This document shows, one piece after another, positions 34,763 to 44,800 of a DNA stretch of 64,000 nt. The translations under genes and the position numbers were made by a program. Under the pieces are notes generated by a model. The model did not search any database and was not told where the DNA came from. It was given only the letters and a program-made list of their open reading frames with translations. The stretch's first letter is position 1, and each line of letters starts with the position of its first letter. The stretch is from Posidonia oceanica (lineage: Eukaryota > Streptophyta > Magnoliopsida > Alismatales > Posidoniaceae), in NCBI GenBank assembly GCA_037176725.1, contig JAZBRS010000029.1, positions 44,774,001 to 44,838,000 of the forward strand, read 5' to 3'.

Positions 34763-35783
34763 GATAGTTTAGGTTATCAGCCTGGCGATAGTTTACGGTC
34801 CTATCAACCGGAAGGCGCAGTTGTGAGTGATAGTTACTGGATATCAGTCGTATAACATGGTTGCCATAGATAGTTTAGGATATCAGCCTAGATAGATAGT
34901 TTAGGATATCAGCCTAGATAGTTTAGGATATCAGCCTAGATAGATAGTTTACAGTCCTATCAACTGGAAAGGGCAAACCATGAGGGATAGTTACTGGATA
35001 TCAGCCGTATAACGCAAGTGCCGGATAGTTTAGGAATATCAGCCTGGATAGATAGTTTAGGATATCAGCTTAGGTAGTTTAGGTTACCAGCCTAGATCGA
35101 TAGTTTAGGTTATCAGCCTGGCGGCCTTGCGAGGGACAGTTACTGGATGTCAGCCGTATAATGCAATTGCGATGGATAGTTTAGGATATCAGCCTAGATC
35201 GATAGTTTAGGTTATCAGCCTAGCGATAGTTTACAGTCCTATCAACTGGAAAGAGCAATTGCAAGGGATAGTTACTGGATATCAGCCGTATAACGTAATT
35301 GCCATGGATAGTTTAGGATATCAGCCTGGATCGATAGTTTAGGAATATCAGCCTGAGAGTAGATAGTTTAGGATATCAGCCTAGATAGTTTAGGATATCA
35401 GCCTAGATAGATAGTTTACAGTCCTATCAACTGGAGGGGGCAATTACGAGGGACAGTTACTGGATGTCAGCCGTATAACGCAGATGCCGGATAGTTTAGG
35501 AATATCAGCCTGGATAGATAGTTTAGGATATCAGCCTAGGTAGTTTAGGTTACCAGCCTAGATAGATAGTTTAGGTTATCAGCCTGGCGGCACTGCGAGG
35601 GACAGTTACTGGATGTCAGCCGTATAACACAACTGCGGGCCAACCATGGATCGGCCAAGAGATAGATAGTTTAGGAATATCAGCCTGGGAATAGATAGTT
35701 TAGGATATCAGCCTGGGAGTAGATAGTTTAGGATATCAGCCTGGGAGCGCTTGATTGTTGATAGTTTAGGATATCAGCCTGAG
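34763..35783. repeat. Tandem array of 'gatagtttaggatatcagcc' units
   Basis: Some 30-40 copies of a 20-26 bp unit gatagtttaggatatcagcc are interspersed with a longer variant, 'gatagtttacagtcctatca' followed by 'ttactggatatcagccgtat', which recurs at about 34,784, 34,943, 35,225 and 35,410. Most units contain the palindrome gatatc. The array lies between the DUF7745-like ORF and the 3' LTR. Confidence 0.9.
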
Positions 35784-35881
35784 GGAACTTGATTGACGAA
35801 TGATCGAGTGATGAGTGATCGAATGCTGAATGATTGATTGCTGAAAGATTGATTGATGAGTGCTTGATTGCTTGGTAAGAG

Positions 35882-36373
35882 GGGATGAGATCATGATGAG
35901 AATTACTGCTAAAGAAGGGGGATGAGATCATGATGAGATCTAATGCTAAAGAAGGGGGGTGAGGTAATGATGAGAACTAATGCTAAAGAAGGGGGGTGAG
36001 GTAATGATGAGAATTACTGCTAAAGAAGGGGGGTGAGGTAATGATGAGAGTTACTGCTAAAGAAAGGGGGTGAGGCAATGATGAGAGTTGCTGCTAAAGA
36101 AGGGGGTGAGGTCATGATGAGAACTACTGCTAAAGAGGGGGATGAGATCATGATGAGAACTACTGCTAAAGAGGGGGATGAGGTCATGATGAGAATTAAG
36201 CTAAAGAGGGGGATGAGATCATGATGAGAACTACTGCTAAAGAGGGGGATGAGGTCATGATGAGAATTAAGCTAAAGAGGGGGATGAGATCATGATGAGA
36301 AATTAAGCTAAAGAAGGGGGATGAGGTAATGATGAGAGCCAATGCTAAAGAAGGGGGATGAGGTAATGATGAG
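35882..36373. repeat. Tandem array of 36-38 bp units
   Basis: About 13 copies of a unit containing 'ggggatgagatcatgatgag' and then 'aactactgctaaagag'. Variants differ at atca/gtaa and in the number of Gs. A degenerate gattgatga-type stretch (35,785-35,880) leads in from the preceding array. Confidence 0.9.
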
Positions 36374-36875
36374 AGCTTGTTTGAAAAAGGTGATAAGATA
36401 TCGGACTTATCGGCCGGCAAAGAGGAGATGAGATAATGATGAGATACCGCGGGGCGTCTGAAAAGATGCTCCTGGTATCAGGATGATGCTAGGGGTTGGT
36501 CGAAACGTCCCTGGTATCGAGAAAAGCGAGGGATGGACAAAACTGACGTGTTTGTCAGACGAGTAGTTTGGGGTACCAGCCCAAAGGAGACTCAGCCGGG
36601 GATGCTCGGTAGCAGGTCGGACGGCGCGGGTTCGCGGAGGTCCCGGAGCCTGGGTCGTTTGCTGAGGACTTTCCTGCGTCATGTGAGCAGTCAGTCGGGC
36701 CAAGGGGCCTCCGGACGTGAGCGATGAGGAGCACGGAATGCGTGATCAGCTTTGAAATGTGAACAGCCAGCACAGAACAGTTTGCATTGATAGAATTGTT
36801 GGTTACATGCCCGTGACAGGCCAAAAAGTACAGCACAACTTGAAAGGGAGACAGGATGATAGCTGCATGATGGCT
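36374..36875 (-). other. Non-coding spacer downstream of the DUF7745-like ORF
   Basis: GC-mixed sequence without repeats. I see no supported gene here; short frames show no known motif. Confidence 0.5.
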
Positions 36876-38114
36876 CTAGCCGGTTCGAGCCTTCTTTGAT
36901 CTTCCGGAGTCAGGGAATAAGGGACCGCTCGGCGGGATTTCGTTAATGGGCCAGAGGTCCTGCACTTTAGTGATGTACTCAGGGGTGCACCCTACACCTT
37001 TTGTCGCAGCGATGTCTATTGATTGCACACCATGCTGCATCAGGTTGGCCAGCTCCTTCGTGGGGGCAATTGTACTGAGCGGATATTCTTGAAGAAGCTT
37101 GGGCGCTGTGCTGTCGACAAAGGAACCCTGCTGGAAGCCGAACTGGCGCATGACTCTGATAGGGTGATATTCTACACCCGCAGTAAATCCTGGTAGCACA
37201 ACCAGACGCATGTCGCATGTATTGAAGAAGACAGTGAATGCTTCGGCTGCAGAAGGAATGATGCGCCATGTGACTGTGTCGTCTGTCAGTCCCGATAGCC
37301 TTTCATATTCTTCTTTGACGCTCTTGATTGCCTTAGCATGGCCGCTGCTGCAGTAGGCCTCGAAAGCATGCACTTGGGGGCGCAGAAGGTCTATCTCAGT
37401 GTGCGCCGCTAACCAGACCTGAATAAATGATCCGCAACCATGAAAGTGGCGGCAGCGATGCGAGATGCGGTCCAGACCGCGGTAGGTTTCTGCCAAGACA
37501 ACCGGTGCCAGGTCTATGTGCTGGGTCACCACCGCTAATGCAATTTCTGCGATCTCGACGGCCACTGTTACCTTGCCATGAGTAAAGACCAGCTCGCCTA
37601 GGAAACGGGTGACAAACCCTCGGAGCCACAGCTCGTCTCCGAGTTCAGTGCGCTTTTCCATAATATCATCAAAGTACGCTAGGCGAAGCAGGGGCATGGG
37701 CCCGCTAGTACAAATCAGCTTCTGCTGGCAACTTTGGGTAGAGAGGCCGGTCAGCTGTTTCAGGACTGCCATGTATCCGTCACGCCTCATGAAGATAGGC
37801 GGCCCCAAGATCTTGGAAAAGCCGCAGATTCGGCGCACTTCTTCCAGTGTGGGTGTCAGTTCAGTTTTGCCGAAACGGAAGACATGGTGTGCTGGTTTCC
37901 AGAATCGCGCAGCAGCACACAGAAGATGGCGGCTCACTTCTACATCAGCAGCCTTGAGCAGCTTGGTCGGAATGCCCCACAGGCGCAGCTTCTCACAGTC
38001 ATCTCTTGTCAGCTTGCTGATCCATTCTCGCAGGATCTCGGAGCAGTGTGTCGGGGTTACCAAGGTGGGAAAACCCATTGCACAGATCGCAGGATGTGGG
38101 CAGACGGCTGTCAC
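36876..38114 (-). CDS. DUF7745 / plant-mobile-domain-like protein carried by the retrotransposon
   Basis: An intact frame of 412 residues, downstream of integrase and in element sense. The order of motifs resembles plant DUF7745 proteins, a family related to the plant mobile domain and often found in transposons: LTPTLEEVRRICGF (near residue 88), then WLRGFVTRFLGELVF, LAPVVLAETYRGLDRIS and FHGCGSFIQVWLAAHTEID (about 165-240), TVTWRII (near 278), and YHPIRVMRQFGFQQGSF (about 310). The molecular role of the domain is not established; Ogre elements carry an unrelated or uncertain extra ORF1 upstream of gag. No signal peptide or membrane segment is evident, which argues against an envelope-like protein. 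The C-terminus is basic (GRSKKARTG). That this ORF is unbroken while gag-pol is broken is notable. Confidence 0.72.
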   Translation of the reverse strand: MTAVCPHPAICAMGFPTLVTPTHCSEILREWISKLTRDDCEKLRLWGIPTKLLKAADVEVSRHLLCAAARFWKPAHHVFRFGKTELTPTLEEVRRICGFSKILGPPIFMRRDGYMAVLKQLTGLSTQSCQQKLICTSGPMPLLRLAYFDDIMEKRTELGDELWLRGFVTRFLGELVFTHGKVTVAVEIAEIALAVVTQHIDLAPVVLAETYRGLDRISHRCRHFHGCGSFIQVWLAAHTEIDLLRPQVHAFEAYCSSGHAKAIKSVKEEYERLSGLTDDTVTWRIIPSAAEAFTVFFNTCDMRLVVLPGFTAGVEYHPIRVMRQFGFQQGSFVDSTAPKLLQEYPLSTIAPTKELANLMQHGVQSIDIAATKGVGCTPEYITKVQDLWPINEIPPSGPLFPDSGRSKKARTG

Positions 38115-39439
38115 ATGAGTCTTCAGGTACCTGTTTGCCAGGACTGTGAATTATCAGATCTCATATAGGCACAAAACCATCATAGGAAAGCAGATTCTGA
38201 AACTGGTAAAACAGTGCAGCACATTTAGCAGTAAACATTCAGACTATGGCAATTGAACATGTATGAGCATAAGGGCATTCTTGTTGATGTGGCGGGGCCG
38301 TCGGGAACCCCGGGTTGTCGCAGCCTGACGGTGCCAATGCATGCTAAGTAGAGGTACTGTCTCAGCGCTGGAGTGAGCCTTTGCAGAGTGGGATGGTCAG
38401 AGAGGGTGGAGATGACTGGAAAATGCAAATGCGTGTGATTGGGTGTAGTTTGCCCTCAGTATCGGGGTGCTTTGGTGCCTGCTGCACAGAAAGGGAGCGG
38501 TCCTTAACTCATCGGACTCTACTCGGATTCCTGACTTGTTGGTGGCACTCTGGGGGAAGGTATGGGTGATGTTTGGTGGTGATGTAGAGAGGACGGGCTC
38601 CATGCCAAACTCTCAAGGACTTACACTCACTCCTAACTCTTTCTTCTCTCTCTTTTTTTTTAATGTCGGTGTACAGGGCTCTCCTTATTCCCATTTTGGA
38701 GGCGAGGAGGACCTGACCCGGGCTTCGGCTCTTTTCTGGGGTAGGTGAGAGGTACGGGGTTACCCTGCTTGCCTTTATTCTCTTCTTTTTCTTCCTTTTT
38801 TTTTTCTTCTTCTTTTTTTTTTTTTTTTGCGGGAATGGGGCCTTTGTCCCCTTCTCCCTTTTCTTTTCTATCATTCTCCTTTTGTTTTTTCTTCTTTTTT
38901 CTTTGTTCCCTTTTTTCTTCTTCTTTTTCTTTCCTCTTCTTTTTGGCTTGCAGGTTTCCGCTGTCCCCTCCCCCGGGGGAGATGGGCATTAGGGTCTTTC
39001 GGGTACAGGCTTTTGGCTCTCTTTTTCTCTTTCTTTTTTTCGCACATCTAGGTTGGGGTATGTACTGCTTTCTGACCAGCACCTAGCACTCTTCTAAAGG
39101 GTGTAAGTCCTTAGGGGTTTGGGCATTTCGCCCGCTCTCATTGGGTGGTGGCTCCTTCACTAGTCAAGACATCTAAGTAGTATCAGGTGAGGTCGGGAGA
39201 CTCCTTTCGCAGCAGGCAAGCACCTCCGGTTTTCATCACCGGGCAACTATGCAATGCATGGTTCGACAAGAGAATGTGAACGAGATGAGTAGAGGTGCAC
39301 GGGAGTGTTGTGACGCCAGGAAATGTAGGAAATGGGATGAAGTAAAGTATGGAGGAGATAGAGCAAAAAGAGATGCAAAGATATGCAAATGGCGAGAACA
39401 TGACAAATGGGAGGAAGAGTTCGCAATGGCTACTCTCGG
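38115..39439 (-). other. Spacer between integrase and the DUF7745-like ORF
   Basis: Non-coding. 38,760-39,060 is a long T/C-rich tract (purine-rich in element sense) with 'ttcttctttttt' runs. Frames through it are low-complexity. The 39,249-39,446 frame on the plus strand is antisense and has no known motif. Confidence 0.6.
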
Positions 39440-40540
39440 CTACTGATAGTACTTCTTGAGGTAGCACATGTTGACCGGTTCAGACTGCTCGACCTGGTCC
39501 ATGTCCTCAAGAGTTACTGCACCGCCTGAGAAGATCTGTTTAACTACAAAGGGTCCGCGCCAATTAGGTCGGAATTTGCCTCGACCGTCCGATAGATGAA
39601 TGGCACGCAGAACAAGATCTCCGGGCTGGAAGCTTCTGGGCCGGACTTTTTTCAAGAATGCTCTAGCCATTCGCTTCTGATAACAATGAGCATTGTGCAT
39701 GGCTTGTAGTCTGTGCTCATCGATTAGGTTCAGTTGGACGCAGCGGTCTTCGACCCATTCTGCCTCTTCCAACTCAGCTTCTCGCAAGATTCGTAGCGAG
39801 GGGATCTCCACTTCAACAGGCAATACAGCTTCCATGCCGTACACTAGCGAGTACGGGGTGGCTCTTGTCGAGGTCCGGATTGATGTCCTGTACGCCCAGA
39901 GTGCGTACGGGAGCTGATCGTGCCAATCCTTGTGGGTTTTTGCCATCTTCTTCATGATCTTGATGATGTTCTTGTTGGCAGACTCCACTGCTCCATTCAT
40001 CTGAGGCCGGTACGGTGAGGAGCGGTGATGCTTGATCTTGAAGTTCTGTAGGAACTCCTCAGTTCTTTTGGCGATGAAGTTCGTGCCATTATCAGAGATG
40101 ATGGAGTGAGGGACCCCGTACCGGGCAACGATGCTATTTCTGATGAACTTTTCAGTTGCCACTGCGGTGACTGTCCTGTAGGAAGCTGCTTCCACCCACT
40201 TAGTGAAGTAGTCTATTGCCACCATGATGAAGCGATGGCCATTTGAAGCGGCGGGGTGTATCGCGCCAATGACGTCGATTCCCCAGGTGGAGAAAGGCCA
40301 TGGCGAGGACATGTTGTGCAGCTGATGAGGGGGAGCCTTGATGAAATTGCCATGGATCTGACAGTTGTGGCATTTACGCACGAAACGGCAACAGTCTGCT
40401 TCCATGGTTTGCCAGAAATACCCTTGGAGCATGATCTTCTTGGCTAAGAGGACACCGTTCATGTGCGGGCCACAGGCCCCGGCATGCACTTGAAGCATTA
40501 AGGTGTCAGCTTCTGGTTTGTCCAAGCAGTGTAACAGCAT
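39440..40540 (-). CDS. pol: Integrase domain of the Tat/Ogre polyprotein
   Basis: 366 residues from the first Met after an upstream in-frame stop. The zinc-binding HHCC is H19, H26, C57, C60 (HAGACGPH ... CHNC). The catalytic DDE triad is D89 (GIDVIG), D150 (ISDNGTNF) and E186 (NGAVESAN), with the usual 35-residue D-E spacing. The C-terminal GPFVV and GDLVL motifs follow at about 300-345, and there is no chromodomain, as expected for the Tat group. It shares one reading frame with the RNase H and RT parts; only the TAG at 40565-40567 separates it from RNase H. All catalytic residues are present. Confidence 0.95.
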   Translation of the reverse strand: MLLHCLDKPEADTLMLQVHAGACGPHMNGVLLAKKIMLQGYFWQTMEADCCRFVRKCHNCQIHGNFIKAPPHQLHNMSSPWPFSTWGIDVIGAIHPAASNGHRFIMVAIDYFTKWVEAASYRTVTAVATEKFIRNSIVARYGVPHSIISDNGTNFIAKRTEEFLQNFKIKHHRSSPYRPQMNGAVESANKNIIKIMKKMAKTHKDWHDQLPYALWAYRTSIRTSTRATPYSLVYGMEAVLPVEVEIPSLRILREAELEEAEWVEDRCVQLNLIDEHRLQAMHNAHCYQKRMARAFLKKVRPRSFQPGDLVLRAIHLSDGRGKFRPNWRGPFVVKQIFSGGAVTLEDMDQVEQSEPVNMCYLKKYYQ

Positions 40541-40564
40541 CTGATTGTATGATCTTCTGTATAA

Positions 40565-41662
40565 CTACCCAGCCCCCAGTACATACTTTGACGCCAGACG
40601 CGCCAAGGTTCTCTTATCTTCTGCAGTGGTGCCAGATGGGACGCTACCAGACTCCAAGAATGCTTTGATGTCATGATACCATGGCTGCTCCACTGTCGGA
40701 TCCGCTTCCTCAATATTCATGCAATGGGCAGGCTCCTCAATGCAGGTGACTGACACATCCACCATGCTATTGTCTGGTATGCTGAGCCAAGAAGCCAAGG
40801 TTGCTAGTGCGTCTGCGTACGCATTCTTTGCCCTGTTCATGTATGTGAAATCAATGCTCTTGAACTCTTCTATTAGCCTCAGCAGACATTCGTGATATGG
40901 CACGAGCTTGGGGTCTTTTGTCTTCCAATCGCCATTCACCTGAGAGATTACCAGCATGGCATCACCGTGCACGTGCAACTTCTGTGCTTTGTGCTCGAGG
41001 GCGACCTTCAAACCCAAGATGCATGCTTCGTATTCTGCTTCATTGTTCGTGCATGCGAAAGTCAGCTTCCTCGCAAAAGGAATCATCTGTCCATGAGGCG
41101 TGGTCAGCACTGCACCTATGCCCCGACCTTTCTTATTGACGGCGCCGTCGAAGTACAACCGCCACTGCTCTTGCTCTTCAGGGTTTTCCTCTTCTGAGTC
41201 CTCCGTCGCGACAAGAATGTCCTCGTCAGGGAACTGCGTCTGGAGGGGTTGATATTCAGGCAGAGGGAAATCCGCGAGGTGGTCCGCCATAGCCTGGCCC
41301 TTCATAGACCTCTGTGTGACAAAAGTGATGTCATATTGGGACAACAGCACCTGCCACTTGACACATCTGCCCACCAGAGCCGGCTTTTGGAAGAGGAACT
41401 TGATGGGATCATGCCGGCACAACAGCTGAACTGGGTACGCCATCATATAGTGCCTCAGTTTCTGTGCGGCCCAGACGAGGGATAGACAGGTTTTCTCCAT
41501 CACGCTGTACCTGGCTTCACATTCATTGAACTTTTTGCTCAGGTAGTAGATGGCGCGCTCTTTCCTGCCAGATTCGTCGTGTTGGCCCAGGACGGCACCC
41601 ATGGAATGCTGCGTGGTTGACAGGTAGAGGAGCAGAGGTCTTCCTGGTGTGGGAGGGACCAA
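40565..41662 (-). CDS. pol: Dual RNase H region of the Tat/Ogre polyprotein
   Basis: The first domain (residues about 8-115) is the gypsy-type RNase H: it keeps the fold motifs (MGAVLGQ, AIYYLSKKF, EKTCLSLVWAAQKL) but has LYLSTTQ where the first catalytic Asp normally stands, so it is probably inactive. The second domain (about 166-295) is the archaeal-type RNase H known from the Tat lineage: D172 (YFDGAVN), E208/E210 (NNEAEYEA), D234 (HGDAMLV) and D284 (YADALA) are all present. It would degrade RNA in RNA:DNA hybrids and remove primers. The frame continues from RT through the TGA at 41828-41830 and runs into integrase through the TAG at 40565-40567. The 41663-41827 part, upstream of the first Met, is open in the same frame and belongs to the polyprotein. 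Confidence 0.93.
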   Translation of the reverse strand: MVPPTPGRPLLLYLSTTQHSMGAVLGQHDESGRKERAIYYLSKKFNECEARYSVMEKTCLSLVWAAQKLRHYMMAYPVQLLCRHDPIKFLFQKPALVGRCVKWQVLLSQYDITFVTQRSMKGQAMADHLADFPLPEYQPLQTQFPDEDILVATEDSEEENPEEQEQWRLYFDGAVNKKGRGIGAVLTTPHGQMIPFARKLTFACTNNEAEYEACILGLKVALEHKAQKLHVHGDAMLVISQVNGDWKTKDPKLVPYHECLLRLIEEFKSIDFTYMNRAKNAYADALATLASWLSIPDNSMVDVSVTCIEEPAHCMNIEEADPTVEQPWYHDIKAFLESGSVPSGTTAEDKRTLARLASKYVLGAG

Positions 41663-41827
41663 GACTGGGGGTTTGACCAGTAGCTGCTTGATCTTCTCAA
41701 ATGCGGCTTGACATTCTTCATTCCAGTCGATTTGCGCATTCTTCCTCAGAAGTTTGAAGATGGGCTCGCAGATGGGCGTGAGCTGTGCAATGAAGCGGCT
41801 GATGTACTGTAAACGCCCAAGTAGGCC

Positions 41828-44800
41828 TCAAACCTCCTTCTCGGTTCTAGGGGGTGGCATCTCCACGATGGCTTTAGCTTTCATCGGGTCCACTTCAATC
41901 CCCCTTTGGCTAACAATGTAGCCGAGCAGTTTGCCAGATGAAACCCCGAATACGCACTTGTTGGGGTTAAGCCTCAGTCTGTACTTCCTCAGACGGTCAA
42001 AGAGCTTCTTTAGGCAACTAAGGTGATCCTCAGGCTCCTTGGTCTTCGCGATCATGTCATCCACATAGACCTCCACTTCTTGGTGCATGAGGTCGTGGAA
42101 AAGTGTGGTCATGGCCCTCTGATATGTTGCGCCAGCATTCTTCAACCCAAACGGCATAACCTGATAACAGAAGACCCCCCAGGGGGTGATGAACGAGGTT
42201 TTTTCCATGTCTTCTTCTGCCATCTTGATCTGATTATAGCCGGAGAAGCCATCCATAAAGGATAGCATCTTGTGGCCTGCGGTATTGTCGACTAGGACGT
42301 CAATGTGAGGCAATGGGAAGTCGTCCTTGGGACTCGCCTTGTTCAGGTCCCTGTAGTCGATACATACCCGGATCCGGCCGTCCTTCTTGGGCACTGGCAC
42401 GATGTTTGCAAGCCATTCAGGGTAAAGGACGACCTTTAGAAAGTTAACATCAAGCTGCTTCATTATTTCTTCCTTGATCATGAGCAGCCACTGTGGTCGC
42501 CATCTTCTCAGTTTCTGCTTTACTGGCTTGGCATCTGGCTTCAAGGGCAAGTTATGGACCACTATTTCGACATCCAGGCCGACCATGTCTTCATAAGTCC
42601 AGGCGAAGACGTCCGCGTATTCCCTCAGGAATGCAATGAACTTTATCCTGACTTGTGGTGATAGCAGGGCACTGATGCGAACTTCTTTGGTTTCTTCGGC
42701 TGTGCCGAGGTTAATAGTCTCTGTTTCTTCCTCAACATGCAGATTGGGACCTTCTGGGTCGTCGTCATAGGGCCGGAACTCAGGCGATGGGTCATCATTC
42801 TCATCTTCGCCTGTGTTATCTTCCTCTCCGTACGCAACAAGTTCCGAGAGAATCTCCTTTTCGAAAGTGGGGTTTGTCACATCGAAGGAGTGTAGGAGTT
42901 CTGCTTCTTGGCCCCGGTGACGCCTCAGGATGGTTACGCCTACCCGAGTGTTTCTGAATCTACGGTGCGCGACCTCTGCTCTGGCGGCTTCTGCTGTCTG
43001 CTCTGTTGCTGATGACACTACTGCATGTTCTGCTGGCATTACTGCAGGCCCTACTGACTCTGCGACTGGTGCTGCTGATGATTCTGCCACTGAAACTTCT
43101 GACAACTCTGTCACTGACTCTGCTCTTTGCTCTGTTACTGCTGCTGCGCAACCCGCTGGTGTCTCTTCTTCTGGGTCTGCCAATGTACTTGTGGAGGGCA
43201 TATGCTGTACAAGCCATCTGGACCCACCCTCGGCTTGAAGAGTAATGAGCTCGTCGGGTCTGAGAGAATCCGACACCATTGAGCTCTCTCCCAGGACCAT
43301 GATGGAGGTGGAGTCCTCCCGCAGAGGAGGGTCCGTAACTACGGCTTTTCCCTTCCTTTCTGCGGCTTGGTGTCGTGCCAAGTCTTCTACTATGGATTCG
43401 AGCTGTTCTTGGTAAAGCAGCTCCAAATCCGACATCCATGAATCGACTTGGGCTTCTGCTGCCCCTTCTTCTTCCTCATCTGGAGGTGAATCAACATAGT
43501 AGGTGCCGAGGGCCTGAGGCACTGGTTCAGCTGCGAGACGGATTACTGTCTCTGATACTTGTATCCTCTGACTCACGGGCGCACCTGATTGCGACTGTCC
43601 CGGCAAGGGAGACCCAGATGGTCTAGTCAGAGGGATCGCAGATGGATAGGCTGCCAAAGTGACTGCTGCTGTTTGAGGATGGGCGGAGGTGCTCTCTTGA
43701 AGGCCCGAGGGCTGAGAGACCGCGATGCTCAGCTGGTTCTCCGCGACTGGTGATGATGATGAGAGCACGGCCTCTGACGCCATAGGATCTGGCCATGAAA
43801 GTTGCCGGTCTGCGGCAAGGGGGTGCACGACTGATTGAGCTGGCTGTATTGTCTGTGATGCGGCCTCTGAAAAGGGCTGAGCTATGCTGCTGACTGAACT
43901 CAGCGATTGACCTTTCTGTGAAGGTGGTAGTCGCACTGATGCGACAGCGGTTGCATGCGAACTGACTGACCGTACTTGAGCTGGTGCTGATGGTGCTAAC
44001 ATGACTGCGGGAGAATCAAAGACTGTCAAATCTACCAAGGGTTCTGCCAAGACTGCTGCCTCATGATCTGTGGAAGGAGTGGCCAGATAAACCGACTGGT
44101 GTGCTGTTGGGCTTGGCTGGCTTTCACTGCAAGTCTGAACTGCCCCTGTCGTGCCCGACCGTTCCTCGTCCGAGTAGTAGTCCTCAACGTAGACCCAGTC
44201 CTCCTCTGGTGGTGGAGGGCTTTGACACGGCTCCGACGGCACCGCGGCTTGAACTGCGCTTGAGTCCAGGATACCTGCGCTCGTGAAATTGGCCAAGCTC
44301 CGAGGTATGACCATTCTCTGATTCTTTGCTTGCGGGCGCTTGCCTTTGTCGGAGTGAGGGTCGTAACCTAGACCCTCGTTGTCTCTTCGTTCTTCCGCCA
44401 GGATTGGTTCAGCGATTCCTTGGCCATGTCGCCCGAGCGGTGTCCCTTTGACGTAGCCCCATCTGTGACAAACGTTCTCGACCATCCGAAAGGGGTTGTT
44501 GTGAACGGCCAAGGAGTTGACACGTTCAAGATCTGGCAAAAAGTTAACCGGCTCGCACCGATTAACGCGATACAAAGCGTTCGAGAGATCAGGGTCAAAG
44601 GGGACAGTCCGCGAAGAGATAGAGGAAACCGCCTCGATCCGCTCCTTCTCAAAATTCTCCGCCATGACAACGATGACATCGTCACCTCGGCGGAACTTGA
44701 TCATGCGATGGAGGGTCGAGGGGATAACCTGATGCTTGTGGAGCCAAGGGCGCCCAAGCAGAAGGTTGAAGTTCGGTTCCAAGTCGACGACGTAGAATTC

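Noticed and set aside
36876..38114. Envelope-like protein
   Set aside because: No signal peptide, membrane segment or fusion motif; the motif order fits DUF7745 instead.
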